NCBI GenBank assembly: GCA_003586115.2
Contig: QVOM02000113.1
Coordinates: 1,793,416 to 1,857,415 of the forward strand
DNA length: 64,000 nucleotides
From: Salvator merianae
Lineage: Eukaryota > Chordata > Lepidosauria > Squamata > Teiidae
Direction: 5' to 3'
The notes under the pieces are model-generated. The model was not told the DNA's origin and made no database searches. It saw only the letters and a list, made by a program, of their open reading frames with translations. This document shows, in pieces, positions 1 through 11,367 of this stretch. Both the position numbers and the translations under genes were made by a program. The first letter of the stretch is position 1. The number at the start of each line of letters is the position of its first letter.

Positions 1-76
1 AACATTCCCCTCCCTGTCAAACAATGTTAGCAATGCACGTGAACAGGCTCCTGGTTCATTCTTGACCTTACATATG

Positions 77-528
77 AGGCCTGTTCATATTTTCACTATT
101 GAGCATGTAGATGCTCACTAGTGAGGTGTGTCTGCACTTTGTGGAGGCCCTCGTGATTGAGAGCAGGCTACTACTTACTATAGAGTGCAAAATCGTGTTC
201 CACAACTGTACTGGGAGCAGCTGGACTGCTCACAGTACACAGCATATCACATCTGCTTCTGGGTGGAAATGCTGAGCTATGTGGTGTGGCTGTGCTTGTG
301 CTTGTGGCTGCACAGTAGTGCCATGTCTCCTGTCACCAGGGCAGTGGCTGGATGTTTTTCTGGCTGCTGTCATGGTGCAGGCTGCCAGCATTTGCACTGC
401 TAGTGCTGGTAGCCTATTGCCAGGATCTCACAGACCTCGCAGTGTGAATGGCTGTAGCCCTGTGAGATCTGTTCCATCTTGTTATGTTCACTTGTGAGTA
501 TTCCAAGATGAAAAGTGCAGAAGGGCCC
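77..528. mobile_element. GGGCC-type MITE, older copy
   Basis: The left end at about 78 reads GGCCTGTTCATATTTTCAC and the right end at about 513-528 reads AAAAGTGCAGAAGGGCCC, which are imperfect inverted repeats of the GGGCC MITE group. The interior carries the group's internal motif (CACTAGTGAG, then a stretch about the 'cactttgtggaggccctc' motif), here in the opposite orientation to the copy at 23464. The flanks TGA and TGG differ by one base, so the 3-bp target duplication is only approximate. There is no coding potential. The exact ends are uncertain by a few bases. Confidence 0.6.
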
Positions 529-899
529 TGGATGTCAGATGTCACCCACCTCTCATCATGATTGGAAAATAGGCTGTCATGTCCAGTGTGTGAGAAGAAC
601 GTGAGTCTTGGAAGGTCTGAACCCTAGGTAGTCAGGTGTTGATCCTAAGGGGCATGGTTGGAAGCAGGTCTGAACCAGTGACTCCTCACTCCACAACACC
701 CCAAAGTGTTGTGGATGCATCACGCCCACTGTTCCCAATGCTACAGGACTGCTTTTAACCTGTCCACAGCAAGTAAGGATTGGGAATTGCTGAGGATCCT
801 GCAGGAACACTACAATAGTCTGGTCCTGACTCCCAGGTAAGTGCAAAAAAGCCCTGAGGGCTAACTAGTTTTGAAAAAAGGAAATTAGTACTTGACCCA
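529..899. other. Unassigned, with an orphan MITE right end
   Basis: No gene is visible. At 839-857 the sequence AAGTGCAAAAAAGCCC is a typical right terminus of the GGGCC MITE group. No matching left terminus is convincing, although GGCTGTCATG near 572 is a weak candidate. The stretch may be a decayed MITE. Confidence 0.4.
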
Positions 900-1380
900 G
901 GCTCTGTTCACACTTTACAGCTTAGAATGGTAGAATTCTACTATTCTAAGCTGGAACAGACCCAGTGGTGCAGTGGTCATTCACACTGCAAGCGTTAGAG
1001 TGACCCCTATACCAAACCTCCAGCACTCACAGTGAGAATTCATGTCTGTTTGCCATGACAGTGACTGTGGAAATGTTTGGTCACTGCCATGGTGACTGGA
1101 AATGCATGTGCAGCTACAGCTGTGCCGTGTCGTGCTGTGCCGTGCCGTGCTGCAGCCTCACAGCATTTGTACCCAGAAGAAGGTACAAATGCTGTTGACT
1201 GGAAGCTGTCCAGCTTCTCCCAGTCAAGTAGTGGATAGTGTTTTAGCTGTCCACATCTAGTAGTGTTTGGGAGCATCTGCAAACGCTCCCAGACCACAGA
1301 GTACACAGACCACAGAGTGTAGACCACACTGTGCTAGTAAGTATGCAGATGTTCACTAATATGTTAGTGCAAACAGGCCC
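900..1380. mobile_element. GGGCC-type MITE
   Basis: The left end GGCTCTGTTCACACTTTACAG and the right end TAGTGCAAACAGGCCC form an imperfect terminal inverted repeat. The interior contains the group's hallmark block: a palindrome-like TAGAATGGTAGAATTCTACTA, then 'gcactcacagtgagaat'. A short GTGCC(GT)-rich satellite at about 1120-1155 lies inside. The 3-bp flanks (CCA and ACA or CCA, depending on alignment) do not give a clean target duplication. It has no transposase. Confidence 0.65.
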
Positions 1381-2543
1381 ACAATCTGCAGGTTCATGAT
1401 TCTAGAACTGTGTTTACTTTTTTACTGGCATATTGCACTATTAATTCATATTCAGTATCAAAAACTTAGAAATTCCTGTTGGGTTTATAGCAAAAGTCTT
1501 AGGATATTGTGTAGATGTTTTTGTTGCTTTTGCTGTTTTTATTTTAATTGTAATTTTCTCCAATACACCTAAACATTGTCACCATATGAGCACCCTAAGT
1601 TTACAGGGTGAAATATGAAAATGAGTAAGTCAATGAATGGATGAATGTGAATAAAGAAATAAATAGTGTAAAGGATTATCCATAAAACAGGATGATACCG
1701 CACTGGCTGGTGTACTAGAGTCTTTCTTCCATACATTGGTACAGTCTAAGAGAAGTCCTGCCTCCTTAGACTCTGCCTCTTTAGGCTACCTAGTATGCTT
1801 TTTGGTCCAGTATACCATCCAGTGCAGAATTGCCCATAAGAATAAAAAGTTCACTAATTTCTCATTTATTTATTTATTTACTTATTTATCTACTGTTTTG
1901 TCATTCTATGCTGTTCTGCCTACCATCATCCATGTCAACAGATGCACAGATGCCACTAGATGTTTTTCCACTGATCAAATATTGCAGCGAAGAATTTCAT
2001 CTTCTATTGAAAAGACTGCATATAAAATGCAGGCATCTTATATCACAAATTGTTGCTGTTGATTGTGATTTGCGTTGTGAACCCAGCTGGATGGCTGCAA
2101 ACACAAACTGAGAAAGTCTCTGTAGGAGTGGAATAGAGTTAACAAGGAGCATCTGTATTGTTTTATTTTTTATTTTTTTCTTTCCAAGCCTTTACTTTCT
2201 TTCCCTAAGCAGCAGGCCACATCTGATATCAGGATTTTGTAATCAAGGATATTCATTCTCTCCAATTTGTTTGCACTTATTGAGGAATGCAGAGTTGTCT
2301 TACCCATTTAGAATAGACTCTGAGGGACAGTTTAAGCGTGGTGTGACCAGACAGAAACAAGCATGCACGTTGCCTGTCTCTTATCACATGAAAAGGTTGT
2401 TGTCTGCTGGCTATATAAAATGAAGACTCATGCCAGATGCCCATCTGGGAGGCTGAGTAGGATTTTATTTAGAGAGACGCCAAGCATTCCCTAATTCATA
2501 ATGATCCTTTTTTTTATCTCCTGTACATTGTAGCATTTGATGA
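1381..2543. other. AT-rich unassigned DNA
   Basis: No gene or recognised repeat is visible. It includes a short (ATTT)n run at about 1863-1890. Two overlapping open frames at about 1736-2111 have low-complexity, AT-driven composition and no recognisable domain, so they are not called as genes. Confidence 0.5.
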
Positions 2544-2551
2544 GTATGTAG

Positions 2552-3852
2552 TAGGGGTGTGCACGAAGATTCGTTGCATTCGAATTTCGTATGAATTTCG
2601 ATGCTTCGCGACTTTCGCATCGAATGCGAAGTGCAATCTACATTGCGAAAGTGAATGGCGAAAGTCCCCTTGATTTTCGCTAATTTTTGGGACCTTTGCC
2701 ATTCGCCGCGAACGGACGCTTTCGTCTTTTTTCGCTGTGAAAACTTCAATGCGTCGAAGCACGGTTGCTTCGCTGCCTCAAGACACTGCCTCTAGAGGTT
2801 GGAACTTGGAAATTGTAATGCATCACATTAGGAAAGACATTTTTTTTAACTCTTCGCCTGCCTCGCATCGATCGCACCGCATGAGGATGAGAAACTCAGA
2901 TGGCTAGGAGTTAATAAAACTTGTTTGTTGATGGTATATAGTTCTGCTTTTTGAAACGGAGGGCAAGACGAAGCGTCATTTTGCTGCTGTTCTGAAGTAG
3001 GGAGTTATTTCATCCTGCGGCTGCCTCCAGTCTTCTAAATTACGCGCTTAGCTGAAGGCAATTGCTTCGCACGTCGCTGACTGAGCCTGCCCGCCTCGTA
3101 CAATGAGTAGGTGAGGCGCTTGTGGAAAAAAAAAAATTCAGTCGCAGGTCACTCAGCTGAGAGTCAGCTCCGATCGACACGGAAATAAAACGGCTCATCG
3201 GCAGCCGTTTTTATAAGGTGCTATGGACCCACCCATAAAAGCCAATAGGTAAATAATTTCTGCGCCCCAAACGATCGGCACGGCAGCCAGTGATGAGTTG
3301 CGCCAATAAGTTAAAGTGACATAAGTTAGCATGCATGCGCGCACAGACATGAGCGTCGAAAAGGCATCGAAAATGACGAAAAATCAAAGCGAAAAAAATA
3401 CCTTCGCTTGCTTTCGCTTGCTTTCGCCTCTCTGGCGTATTAGCGAAATTATAGCATTTCCACGCAACCTCGTGATCCACAGTGAGGAACCCCAAAGTGC
3501 CTTCGTTCCTTTGGATCCTGCTACAAACCAGCCACCGGCTAAAAGTAAGCTCCGTGCAATTTTTACCTTATAACAAAGCAACTCCTTAAACTAGCAACAT
3601 GGACAGTCAAATATAGAAGGGACAGGGCAGGGGGATATGCAGCGTTTCCCTATAGAAAGAAGTGTATGTTTTTCGATACTTATTTCATTCATTTTGCAAG
3701 GAACGTGCCCCCCCAGGTTTTTTTGCGAAAATTTTCGCAGCGAAAACGAAAGTCAACATTTTCGCGAGTAGCGTTTTCGTGCGAAAACGAAACAACAGTG
3801 CTTCGATGCTTTGCGAAACGAACACCGAAAAATCCTTTCGTGCACACCCCTA
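2552..3852. mobile_element. hAT-1 group MITE, 1.3 kb copy
   Basis: The element starts TAGGGGTGTGCACGAA and ends TTCGTGCACACCCCTA, a 16-bp perfect terminal inverted repeat. It is flanked by the 8-bp direct repeat GTATGTAG (2544-2551 and 3853-3860), the target-site duplication length typical of the hAT superfamily. The TAGGG start also fits hAT ends. The arms are full of TTCG/CGAA motifs: the left arm is 'CATTCG'-rich and the right arm 'GCGAAAACGAAA'-rich. The 850-base core differs from the other two large copies. No open frame resembles a hAT transposase, so it is non-autonomous. The perfect duplication points to a fairly recent insertion. Confidence 0.9.
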
Positions 3853-3860
3853 GTATGTAG

Positions 3861-4271
3861 ATTTACCAGTGAACAGTAGGAGACACATTAACTTTTTTTG
3901 AGGTTCAGAATATGGTTAAGGGACTTTGTAACTAGGGTTCAGTAAAGAGTTTGTTATCATGATTTGGTTGCCAGACTGAAAAGCATGGTTTAGAGGGACA
4001 GATATCTGAGTCCCATCCTATTAGGGAAGTATACATTTAAATGTTACACAGCATTGGGACTTAATTGCTTGAGGGGGTCCCCTGCATTAGCCCTTTGGGA
4101 GAAAAGGGCAAGAAAGATGGAGGTTGGGTCTTTTGGATCTCACCTGAGCAAGAGTGGTGGGTTGAATGGTGCAGGTTGGGAATCTCCAAACATGCATCAG
4201 GTTTTGCCCCCAATGTTATTCTCTCTCTCTCCCACTCCCTCTCCCTCTCTCTTTCACACACCCACACAACA
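3861..4271. other. Unassigned DNA with a CT-rich tract
   Basis: No gene is seen. The tract at about 4220-4262 is (CT)-rich, ending in CACACACCCACAC next to the MITE that starts at 4272. Confidence 0.45.
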
Positions 4272-4946
4272 GGCGTTTTTGCACTTACCTCTGTATACCA
4301 GAACAGTGAGTAGGGTTCAGTCCAGAATGGTTCGAGTGCGCTCGTTGCCGTCCGCACTCTCCGTTGCTATACATGAACAGATTCCACACTGGCTATCCAT
4401 CAGTGCGAACGGGAGAAATGCCGTAGTTCGGTTGGGGACGGGAGCAGGCGGAAGTCCCGCCCAGCGTAACGTGCCATTGATGCTCCCGTGCGTCGTTCCG
4501 TCGCCCCTTCCACTTGGGGGGGGGAAGGGGGTTTCCGGAAACAGCACTCTGTTTCCAAACACAGGGCTGCTTTCTGATCGGCAACTGCCTCAGAGTCCGG
4601 TAAGGGATCGGTCTGCCCCCGCAACGCGTTCCACCTCTGTTTGCGAGCAGCGGTCTGCAACGCGGGCGTGTTTCCGGACTGTGCCAGCGCGCATGCGTGC
4701 CCACGCAGTCTCCGCCCCCTTGCCATTTCCGTCCAGGAAGTGGTGTGAATGCACCTCACTGGATCCGAACCCGATCGTGTTGGTGGGGATGAAGACTACA
4801 AATTACTTCACCACCACTAGTTGGATTCCGGTAAGTATCGGGTGAGGGTAGGGGAATTTCGGGTGAGCTTGGGCTGGATGGAAGTGCGGAAGCTCCGTAC
4901 TAGCATGAGTCCTGAACCTCACCTTTTCCCAAGTGCGAACAGGCCC
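4272..4946. mobile_element. GGGCC-type MITE, CpG-rich subtype
   Basis: The left end GGCGTTTTTGCACTTACC and the right end AAGTGCGAACAGGCCC form an imperfect inverted repeat. The flanks ACA and ATA differ by one base. The interior is CpG-rich and contains short motifs shared with the 43.0- and 59.3-kb copies (a 'gggatgaagactaca' block and GTAAGTATCGGGT). Overlapping open frames on both strands here are by-products of the high GC content; none shows a domain. It has no transposase. Confidence 0.7.
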
Positions 4947-5076
4947 ATAGATTAATCTTGAACATTGCAGTCAGATCTACTCATATAATGGGACAGTCCT
5001 ATTTTTACAGTCCCATTATGTAGATCAATACTGTTCAAAGCAAGCAAGCAAACAAAATGAAGACTTTTAAATCTAA

Positions 5077-5526
5077 GGGCCTGTTTGCACCTTATCTGTA
5101 GTGAGCAATCAGATGCTCACTGGGAATATGCATCCACCTGGCCCCACTGCCACAGCATCTGAGAGAGTCTACAGCCACTCTCAGCCACTACTAGCCGTGG
5201 ACAACGAAATCATAGTCCACAGCTTGACTGAGAGCAGTTGGGTTATTCTTGGTCCCTCTTCCGGGTCTGAATGCTACAAATGGGAAGCACGGCTGCAGCT
5301 GCACAGTTGCACACTGCATCCCCAATCACCATGCCATGGCAATTACCGGATTTTGATGCAGCTACTGTCATGATGGTCAGGCTGGCCATCTGTACTACAA
5401 GTACTAGATGCCCTGTCTGGGGCTGTTCCAGCCATTGCAGTGTGGATGGCCACCATGCCATGGGGTCTTGTGCAGCCTAGAATGATATTATTATACCATT
5501 CTAGGCAGTACAGTGTGAACAGACCC
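5077..5526. mobile_element. GGGCC-type MITE with TAA target duplication
   Basis: The left end GGGCCTGTTTGCACCTTA and the right end CAGTGTGAACAGACCC form an inverted repeat, flanked on both sides by TAA (5074-5076 and 5527-5529). TAA matches the TWA target preference of PIF/Harbinger elements, and the GGGCCTGTTTG start resembles Tourist-type ends. The 450-base body has no coding potential. An internal palindrome of the type TAGAATG...CATTCTA lies near the right end (about 5480-5505). Confidence 0.8.
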
Positions 5527-5762
5527 TAAGCTCTTTACCTTGGTCAATGGCTGAAAAACAGCCTCCCATTCCCTTTCTGACACTTTTATTGTTCTTTTAG
5601 GCAGTTCATTTTAATTGTGTTTTACATTAATATTATTGTGACCCACCCTGAGATCTTTAGATATAGGTCAGAATAGAAATACAAATAATGTAAATGAACA
5701 AACAAACAAACAATAATTACACCTGAGAAATTGGCTAATCCTTCATGATCTGACTCATTATC

Positions 5763-5763
<1 letters not shown>

Positions 5764-5794
<31 letters not shown>

Positions 5795-5796
5795 CA

Positions 5797-5828
<32 letters not shown>

Positions 5829-5831
5829 AGG

Positions 5832-5891
<60 letters not shown>

Positions 5892-5900
5892 ATATATATT
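5764..5900. repeat. Compound microsatellite (TA)n(AG)n(GGGA)n(AG)n(AT)n
   Basis: A (TA) block at 5764-5793 is followed by an (AG) block from about 5797, a GGGA-repeat island at about 5821-5838, more (AG) to about 5887, then (AT) to about 5900. The roughly mirror-symmetric arrangement is notable. The open frame across it is low complexity only. Confidence 0.97.
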
Positions 5901-6425
5901 GTCAAGGTTCTTTTTTTTCCTTTTTTTTTACCAAATTGAAAAACACAGCTGTACGTTTTAAGGCACTTGTACATAGTGCAACCAGAGACGGTTCATGGAT
6001 CAGGGCTGCAAGGGAGGCAGGGATGGGGTGAGGTGTTCTTGGATCCCTCCTTTTGATTCTGTTATGTTGCATTTTAAATACAGTAAAAGCAAAGTATAGT
6101 CTATCAGGATCAACTGGAAACTGGCTACTACCAGCCCTTAACCTATGTTAACTACCCTTGCAGAAGTATCTCATGAACCATTCATGATGGAAATATGACT
6201 GGAGTTATGCACCATGAAAAAATGCTAGGTATTTTTATAAAGTTTGACAGTAGTATCTCAAAAGTGTTGTAGTAGAATTTCATGTGATTATCAAATCATA
6301 GAGTTGGGAGGAGCTATTTAGGTAATTTCCAAACTCTTTATCCATAAGCGAAGATGCCATTCATTCAAGCTTGACTGCTGGAGACTATATGGACACATTA
6401 ACACAGTTTTCATGACGAAAATACA
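5901..6425. other. Unassigned DNA
   Basis: No gene is seen. The phrase 'atcatagagttgggagg' at about 6294 resembles a segment common in reptile retroposon tails, but the rest does not extend the match. Confidence 0.35.
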
Positions 6426-6429
6426 GAAA

Positions 6430-6530
6430 AGGCTTGTCATTCCTTTTTCTGGGGAAACACTTGTGATACAACCTTTGACCATCTGTTTTTCAAGCAGTTG
6501 TTCTACCACTGAGCTCCAGCTACTCTCTGC
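6430..6530 (-). mobile_element. tRNA-derived SINE fragment, decayed
   Basis: Read on the minus strand, the stretch contains AGCTCAGTGGTAGAACAACT, a tRNA-like A-box region, followed about 40 bases later by GGTTGTATC in the place of a B box (GGTTCRANNC). This layout matches tRNA-headed SINEs known in squamates. The B box is degraded and the 3' tail is not recognisable, so it is an old, inactive copy and not a tRNA gene. Confidence 0.55.
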
Positions 6531-8056
6531 TTCTTAGATGAACCGAAATCAAATCTTGGCCATAATACATTGTGAGATAAATTGTTGGAACATGGTTACA
6601 TTTCTGTTTAATTCTTAAAACTAAGAATATAGGAGATGTTCCTGGAAGTATTTCCATTGTTTGCAATATATTTTTAAACTTTGATCAGCCTTACCTTAAG
6701 AAATCATATCTGATCTTTGTCTTTGTGTGGCAGCCTGGCCAGCAAAAATATGTGATGATGATGACGATGGCATTGGCTCTGGAAGTAAAGAAACAAGATT
6801 ATCGTGAATGGGTGGGTAAGTGGATGAGAAGCCAACATACTTCATGGAAATCAAATACAATTGATCTTTTCTGGTAATGGCTTGTTCTAGATAAAAATCT
6901 TGAATTGAAATGGATAGGAACAAAGTGCTAAATTACCAGATTTGATTTCAACATACAATGAACAGATGCAATTGCTTCAGGACACTTCCTTATGCCAACT
7001 TGCAGACTTTTATAAAGATGTGGCATGTCTCTGCTGACAAAACTCTTGATACAGTCTCACAATACGAATCAATGTTTGGATTGAGATCCTAATTTCAAAA
7101 TGCATTTGTTAACAACTGACAGAAAAACAATACAAAACAGAGAGAAGGAGAAAGAGACATAAAAACAAAACAGATAAGTTGGGTACAAAAGTAAAATAAT
7201 GATGTTAAGAATTTATTGAAATCAGACAAAAGAGCTTGCAGAAGTGACAATATTTCCTATGTATCATAGTTTGGAAAACCAAAAGGTTCCTAGAGAGGTT
7301 TGCAACGAACCTCCTATCACATCTACTGGGTCCCCAAATCCATAATCTATGTTCCCTAATTCCAAACCGTCAGGGATGAGACCATTAAATGTAAGTGGCT
7401 GACACTCTTACTTGTCTACCAGCTGGATATTAACAGGACATGAGTTTATAGAGTGGTCATCACCATAGGGTGCCTGAGGCTAACCAGTGAAGTTTTGCTA
7501 AACTCTCTGACAATCCTGAACATGTTTAATAGCTAAAGAACAACACATATCACAGTATTAAGAAAATGCAGTATAGGTTAATGAGCAAAGTCCCCAAGTG
7601 AACAGGAGAAGGGGGTGGGGGAGGCACAAAATATAAATGTCTTAATTGGTCTCCATCAAAGGGAAACAAGCTAATTCCACATGCCATCAGGGTAGGAGAG
7701 TGAGCTGTCATGTTCAAAGAACCAGAAATGAGGCCTACTCATCACTCACGGACTCCTGGCCCTATTCCGCAACCAACCTGATTTCTCTCTCCCTCTTCCC
7801 AAACTGTAGCAGATCACACTTATCTTTATAAATGCCTAAATGAGGCAAACAAAGTCTTCCCTTGCGTAGGGAAGGGCCAGCTGCATCTGTTATCAATATG
7901 ACTTGACAGAGCTATCCATGAACTGTGTCTATCATGTGTTATTTACCATACTTTTCTTAGTCTATTTTTTTAATATGGTCAAATTAATGTTGCTTTTAAT
8001 ATCACTTACTCTTTTGTAAACTTAGGCAAATAAATACTTTAGTAAAACTTGAAATA
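6531..8056. other. AT-rich unassigned DNA
   Basis: About 1.5 kb with no gene and no recognised repeat. All open frames are short and lack domains. A purine-rich stretch lies at about 7125-7200. Confidence 0.5.
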
Positions 8057-10210
8057 TTGATCGATTTTTGTCCAGTATTGTTATTTAGCATGAGAGATGA
8101 TGTAATCAGCATAATTTCAAAAGCAGAGTGCATTTTGGACTTCAGACGGGCAGATTTTGATGGACTCAGAAGGAGGGTAGGAAGGATCAAATGGTTGAAT
8201 GTACTAAAGGATAGAAATGTCCAAGAAGGATGGGATACTTTGCGAAATGCAATACTAGAAGCACAGTCTTTAACAATTCCTCAAAGAAAGAAGAACGGGA
8301 AGCATCTAAAGAGACCAGGGTGGATAAACCCAAAACTTAAAAACTTGCTAAGGAGGAAAAAAGAAATGTTCAAGAAATGGAAGGAGGGGAATATATCTAA
8401 AGAAGAATATAATGTAGTCTGCACAAACTGCAGGGCAAGTATCAGAAAAGCTAAAGCTAGAAATGAATTGAGGCTTGCAAGAGAGACTAAAAACAATAAA
8501 AAGGGGTTTTGGGGATATGTTAAAAGCAAAAGAAAAGTTAAAGAGGCTATAGGATGTTTACAGAGTGAAAATGGTGAATTGATAAAAAATGATATTGAGA
8601 AGGCTGAGCTTCTGAACTCCTATTTTGTATCTGTTTTCTCTAAGAAAGATAGCGTAGCAGCGACTGACCTTCGTTGTGCTAGTGAAGGAATAAGAGAATC
8701 AAAGCACATAATCGAAACAGAGAGGGTAAGGGAATACTTAGCTAATTTAAATGAATTTAAGTCTCCAGGTCCAGATGGATTACATCCTAGGGTACTGAAG
8801 GAATTAGCAGGGGTTATTGCTGAACCACTTGCTGTAATCTTTGAAAATTCATGGAGAACAGGAGAAGTCCCAGATGATTGGAGAAGGGCAAACGTTGTCC
8901 CTATTTTCAAAAAAGGGAAGAAGGCGAACCCAGAGAACTACAGGCCTGTTAGCCTGACTTCAATACCAGGAAAGATTTTTGAACAAATTATTAAACAACA
9001 TGTATGCCAGCATTTGGACGGGAATTCAGTAATTAACTGTAGTCAACATGGGTTTGTAACAAACAAGTCATGTCAGACTAATCTAATTTCATTCTATGAC
9101 AAAATCACTGAATGGGTTGATCAGGGAAATGCCGTAGACATAGTATATCTTGACTTCAGTAAAGCATTTGACAAAGTATCTCATACCATCCTCATTGAAA
9201 AAATGATCAAATACGGGATTGACAAGGTAACTGTTAGGTGGGTTCATAACTGGCTTAGTGATCATACTCAAAGAGTGGTTATAAATGGCTGCACATCCAA
9301 TTGGAAGAAAGTCTCAAGCGGTGTACCGCAAGGCTCTGTGCTGGGTCCAGTTATGTTTAACATTTTTATAAATGATCTGGATGAGGGAGTTGAGGGGAAA
9401 CTGATCAAATTTGCTGATGACACAAAGCTGGGGGGGGTTGCTAACACTAGAGAAGAGAGAGAGAGGATTCAAAAAGATTTAGAAAAACTGGAACAATGGG
9501 CTGCAACTAATAGAATGGTATTTAACAAGGAAAAATGCAAGGTACTACATCTGGGCAAGAAAAATGAAAAAAACACATATAGAATGGGAGGAATCCAGCT
9601 GAGCAGCAGCACATGTGAAAAGGACCTGGGTGTCCTAGTAGATCATAGATTGAACATGAGTCAACAGTGCGAAGCAGCTGCAAAAAAGGCAAACACAATC
9701 CTGGGGTGTATTAAGAGAAGCATAGAGTCCAGATCACGTGAAGTTATTATCCCTCTCTACTCTGCATTGGTCAGACCTCAACTGGAGTACTGTGTCCAGT
9801 TCTGGGCACCCCAGTTTAAAAAAGACACTGACAAACTGGAGCAGGTTCAAAGGAGAGCTACCAAGATGGTGAATGGTCTACAAACCATGTCCTATGAGGA
9901 ACGGTTAAAGGAACTAGGAATGTTTAGCCTACAAAAGAGAAGACTGAGAGGGGACATGATAGCTGTCTACAAATACCTAAAGGGCTGTCACAGTGCAGAA
10001 GGATCAGACCTGTTCTCACTTGCACAAGGAAGGACTAGAAGCAACGGGATGAAACTGCAGGGGAAAAGATTCAGATTAGATGTTAGAAAAAAATTTATGA
10101 CAGTAAGGACGATCAACCAGTGGAATAGGTTGCCACAGGAGGTGGTGAGTTCCCCTTCGATGGAGGTCTTCAAGCGGAGACTGGATGGCCATTTATCAGG
10201 GATGGTTTAG
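8057..10210 (+). CDS. CR1 LINE reverse transcriptase (5'-truncated ORF2)
   Basis: A 717-residue frame without stops encodes the reverse transcriptase and C-terminal part of a CR1-clade non-LTR retrotransposon. Visible motifs are SPGPDGLHPRVLKELA (about 236-251), NYRPVSLTSIPGK (about 295-307), the catalytic block DFSKAFDKVSH (about 365-375), SGVPQGSVLGP (about 421-431), and FADDTKLGG with both catalytic aspartates (452-460). The conserved tail includes LYSALVRPQLEYCVQFW, VQRRATKMV and QWNRLPQEVV. CR1 ORF2 normally begins with an APE-type endonuclease; this is absent, and family similarity starts only around residue 15-25, so the first ATG is an accident of truncation. It lies in an element ending at about 10283 and has no upstream promoter or ORF1. 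It is probably not expressed as a useful protein, but it is remarkably free of disabling mutations. Confidence 0.93.
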   Translation: MIDFCPVLLFSMRDDVISIISKAECILDFRRADFDGLRRRVGRIKWLNVLKDRNVQEGWDTLRNAILEAQSLTIPQRKKNGKHLKRPGWINPKLKNLLRRKKEMFKKWKEGNISKEEYNVVCTNCRASIRKAKARNELRLARETKNNKKGFWGYVKSKRKVKEAIGCLQSENGELIKNDIEKAELLNSYFVSVFSKKDSVAATDLRCASEGIRESKHIIETERVREYLANLNEFKSPGPDGLHPRVLKELAGVIAEPLAVIFENSWRTGEVPDDWRRANVVPIFKKGKKANPENYRPVSLTSIPGKIFEQIIKQHVCQHLDGNSVINCSQHGFVTNKSCQTNLISFYDKITEWVDQGNAVDIVYLDFSKAFDKVSHTILIEKMIKYGIDKVTVRWVHNWLSDHTQRVVINGCTSNWKKVSSGVPQGSVLGPVMFNIFINDLDEGVEGKLIKFADDTKLGGVANTREERERIQKDLEKLEQWAATNRMVFNKEKCKVLHLGKKNEKNTYRMGGIQLSSSTCEKDLGVLVDHRLNMSQQCEAAAKKANTILGCIKRSIESRSREVIIPLYSALVRPQLEYCVQFWAPQFKKDTDKLEQVQRRATKMVNGLQTMSYEERLKELGMFSLQKRRLRGDMIAVYKYLKGCHSAEGSDLFSLAQGRTRSNGMKLQGKRFRLDVRKKFMTVRTINQWNRLPQEVVSSPSMEVFKRRLDGHLSGMV

Positions 10211-10283
10211 GGAATCCTGCATTGAGCAGGGGGTTGGACTTGATGATCCAGGAGGTCCCTTCCAACTCTATGTTTCTATGTTT
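8090..10283 (+). mobile_element. CR1 LINE, 5'-truncated, young
   Basis: This is the retroelement carrying the reverse transcriptase frame. The 3' untranslated region (10211-10283) contains the hallmark CR1 sequence TTGGACTTGATGATCCAGG, then CCTTCCAACTCTATG, and ends with the octamer repeat TTCTATGT. CR1 copies are typically 5'-truncated because of incomplete reverse transcription, which explains the missing ORF1 and endonuclease. No target duplication is evident, as is usual for CR1. The 5' boundary is estimated from where the protein stops resembling the family. Confidence 0.9.
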
Positions 10284-11366
10284 GTTATTTTGCATTCTTC
10301 TGAACAATATGGCACATTGGGCACACTGTTATAGTGAGTGGAGGGGTTAACTGATGCACAAATTCCTGAGCCTGAGCCAGAAACAGAGGGGAAGAGACGG
10401 GAGACCTTGTGAGACATTTTATAACCTTGTCCTCTCTGCCCCTGACATGCCAGAGGCTAGTCTGTCTAGAAAGAAAGAAAGAGTTGTGTGCCTGAGATTC
10501 TGACTCCTACAATCACATTTGGCACACAATGCTCAAACAAGCTAACTCATGAAACAGGTCCAGTTTCAATTATTTGACTTATAAAGTACATAACACTCTC
10601 TCAGTAAGTTCTACCAGGGTGAAGAATAAGAAGGATTCACTCACTTTTATAGTAACTGTTATGCATATTGATTGGAAATAGATTCTCTCTTTACCAAAGT
10701 GTAAATTTTATTGCCACTGCTGGTGCCCTGGCTTCAGGCATGGGCCCACCTTTCCTACCATTTTCCACCTAGGTGCAGCCTGAAGTTGCCTGGGTCTTCT
10801 CTGCATCCAGGCACTGTGACACCTCCAACTTTCCTTGATGTAGGGCTACCCAAGGCACCAGTCAAGCAATACACAGTGCAAACAGTTTCCAGTTTCAACA
10901 GATGGAAACTATGTGAGAGAAGCTGGTCATCAGTGCCCAAAATGAGGCTCTTCCCCTGACCCACCTGATTAGCTGGCAGACCAAGCCATTTGGATCTCTG
11001 CCTCACATAGCAGCATTCTTGGGAGGGGATGCTGGGAAAGACCAGCAGTCACATAACCATCTGTGTTTAGACATATTCAGATATGCACCTTGCAGCCCCA
11101 GACACAGGCGCTCATGTAACCCCCAAATTGAAATATATGTGGATAATTAGATAAGCACATGTATTTATAGATAGATATACATATATCTATGTGTTTGATA
11201 TCCACTTATAATGTTATACCCTTTACCCAACAAGTGCATTCTGCTATTGAGACAACAAAGCACATGAATATACAATTGTATCGCTACATACAAACACATA
11301 TCAATAACATAAGAAATCAAAGATGAACTTGAAAGATTTTTCATCCAAGATTTTCCTCCTTCCCCC
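10284..11366. other. Unassigned DNA
   Basis: No gene and no recognised repeat. The open frames at 10711-11006 overlap on both strands and lack domains. Confidence 0.45.
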
Positions 11367-11367
11367 A

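Noticed and set aside
2552..3852. A CRISPR-like or satellite array suggested by recurring GCGAAA/TTCGC words
   Set aside because: The words are irregularly spaced in the arms of one transposon; no regular repeat-spacer pattern is present, and the genome is vertebrate.
4054..4845. A 263-codon plus-strand open frame with overlapping minus-strand frames
   Set aside because: Most of it lies in a CpG-rich MITE (4272-4946); frames are open on both strands and no domain or codon pattern is visible.
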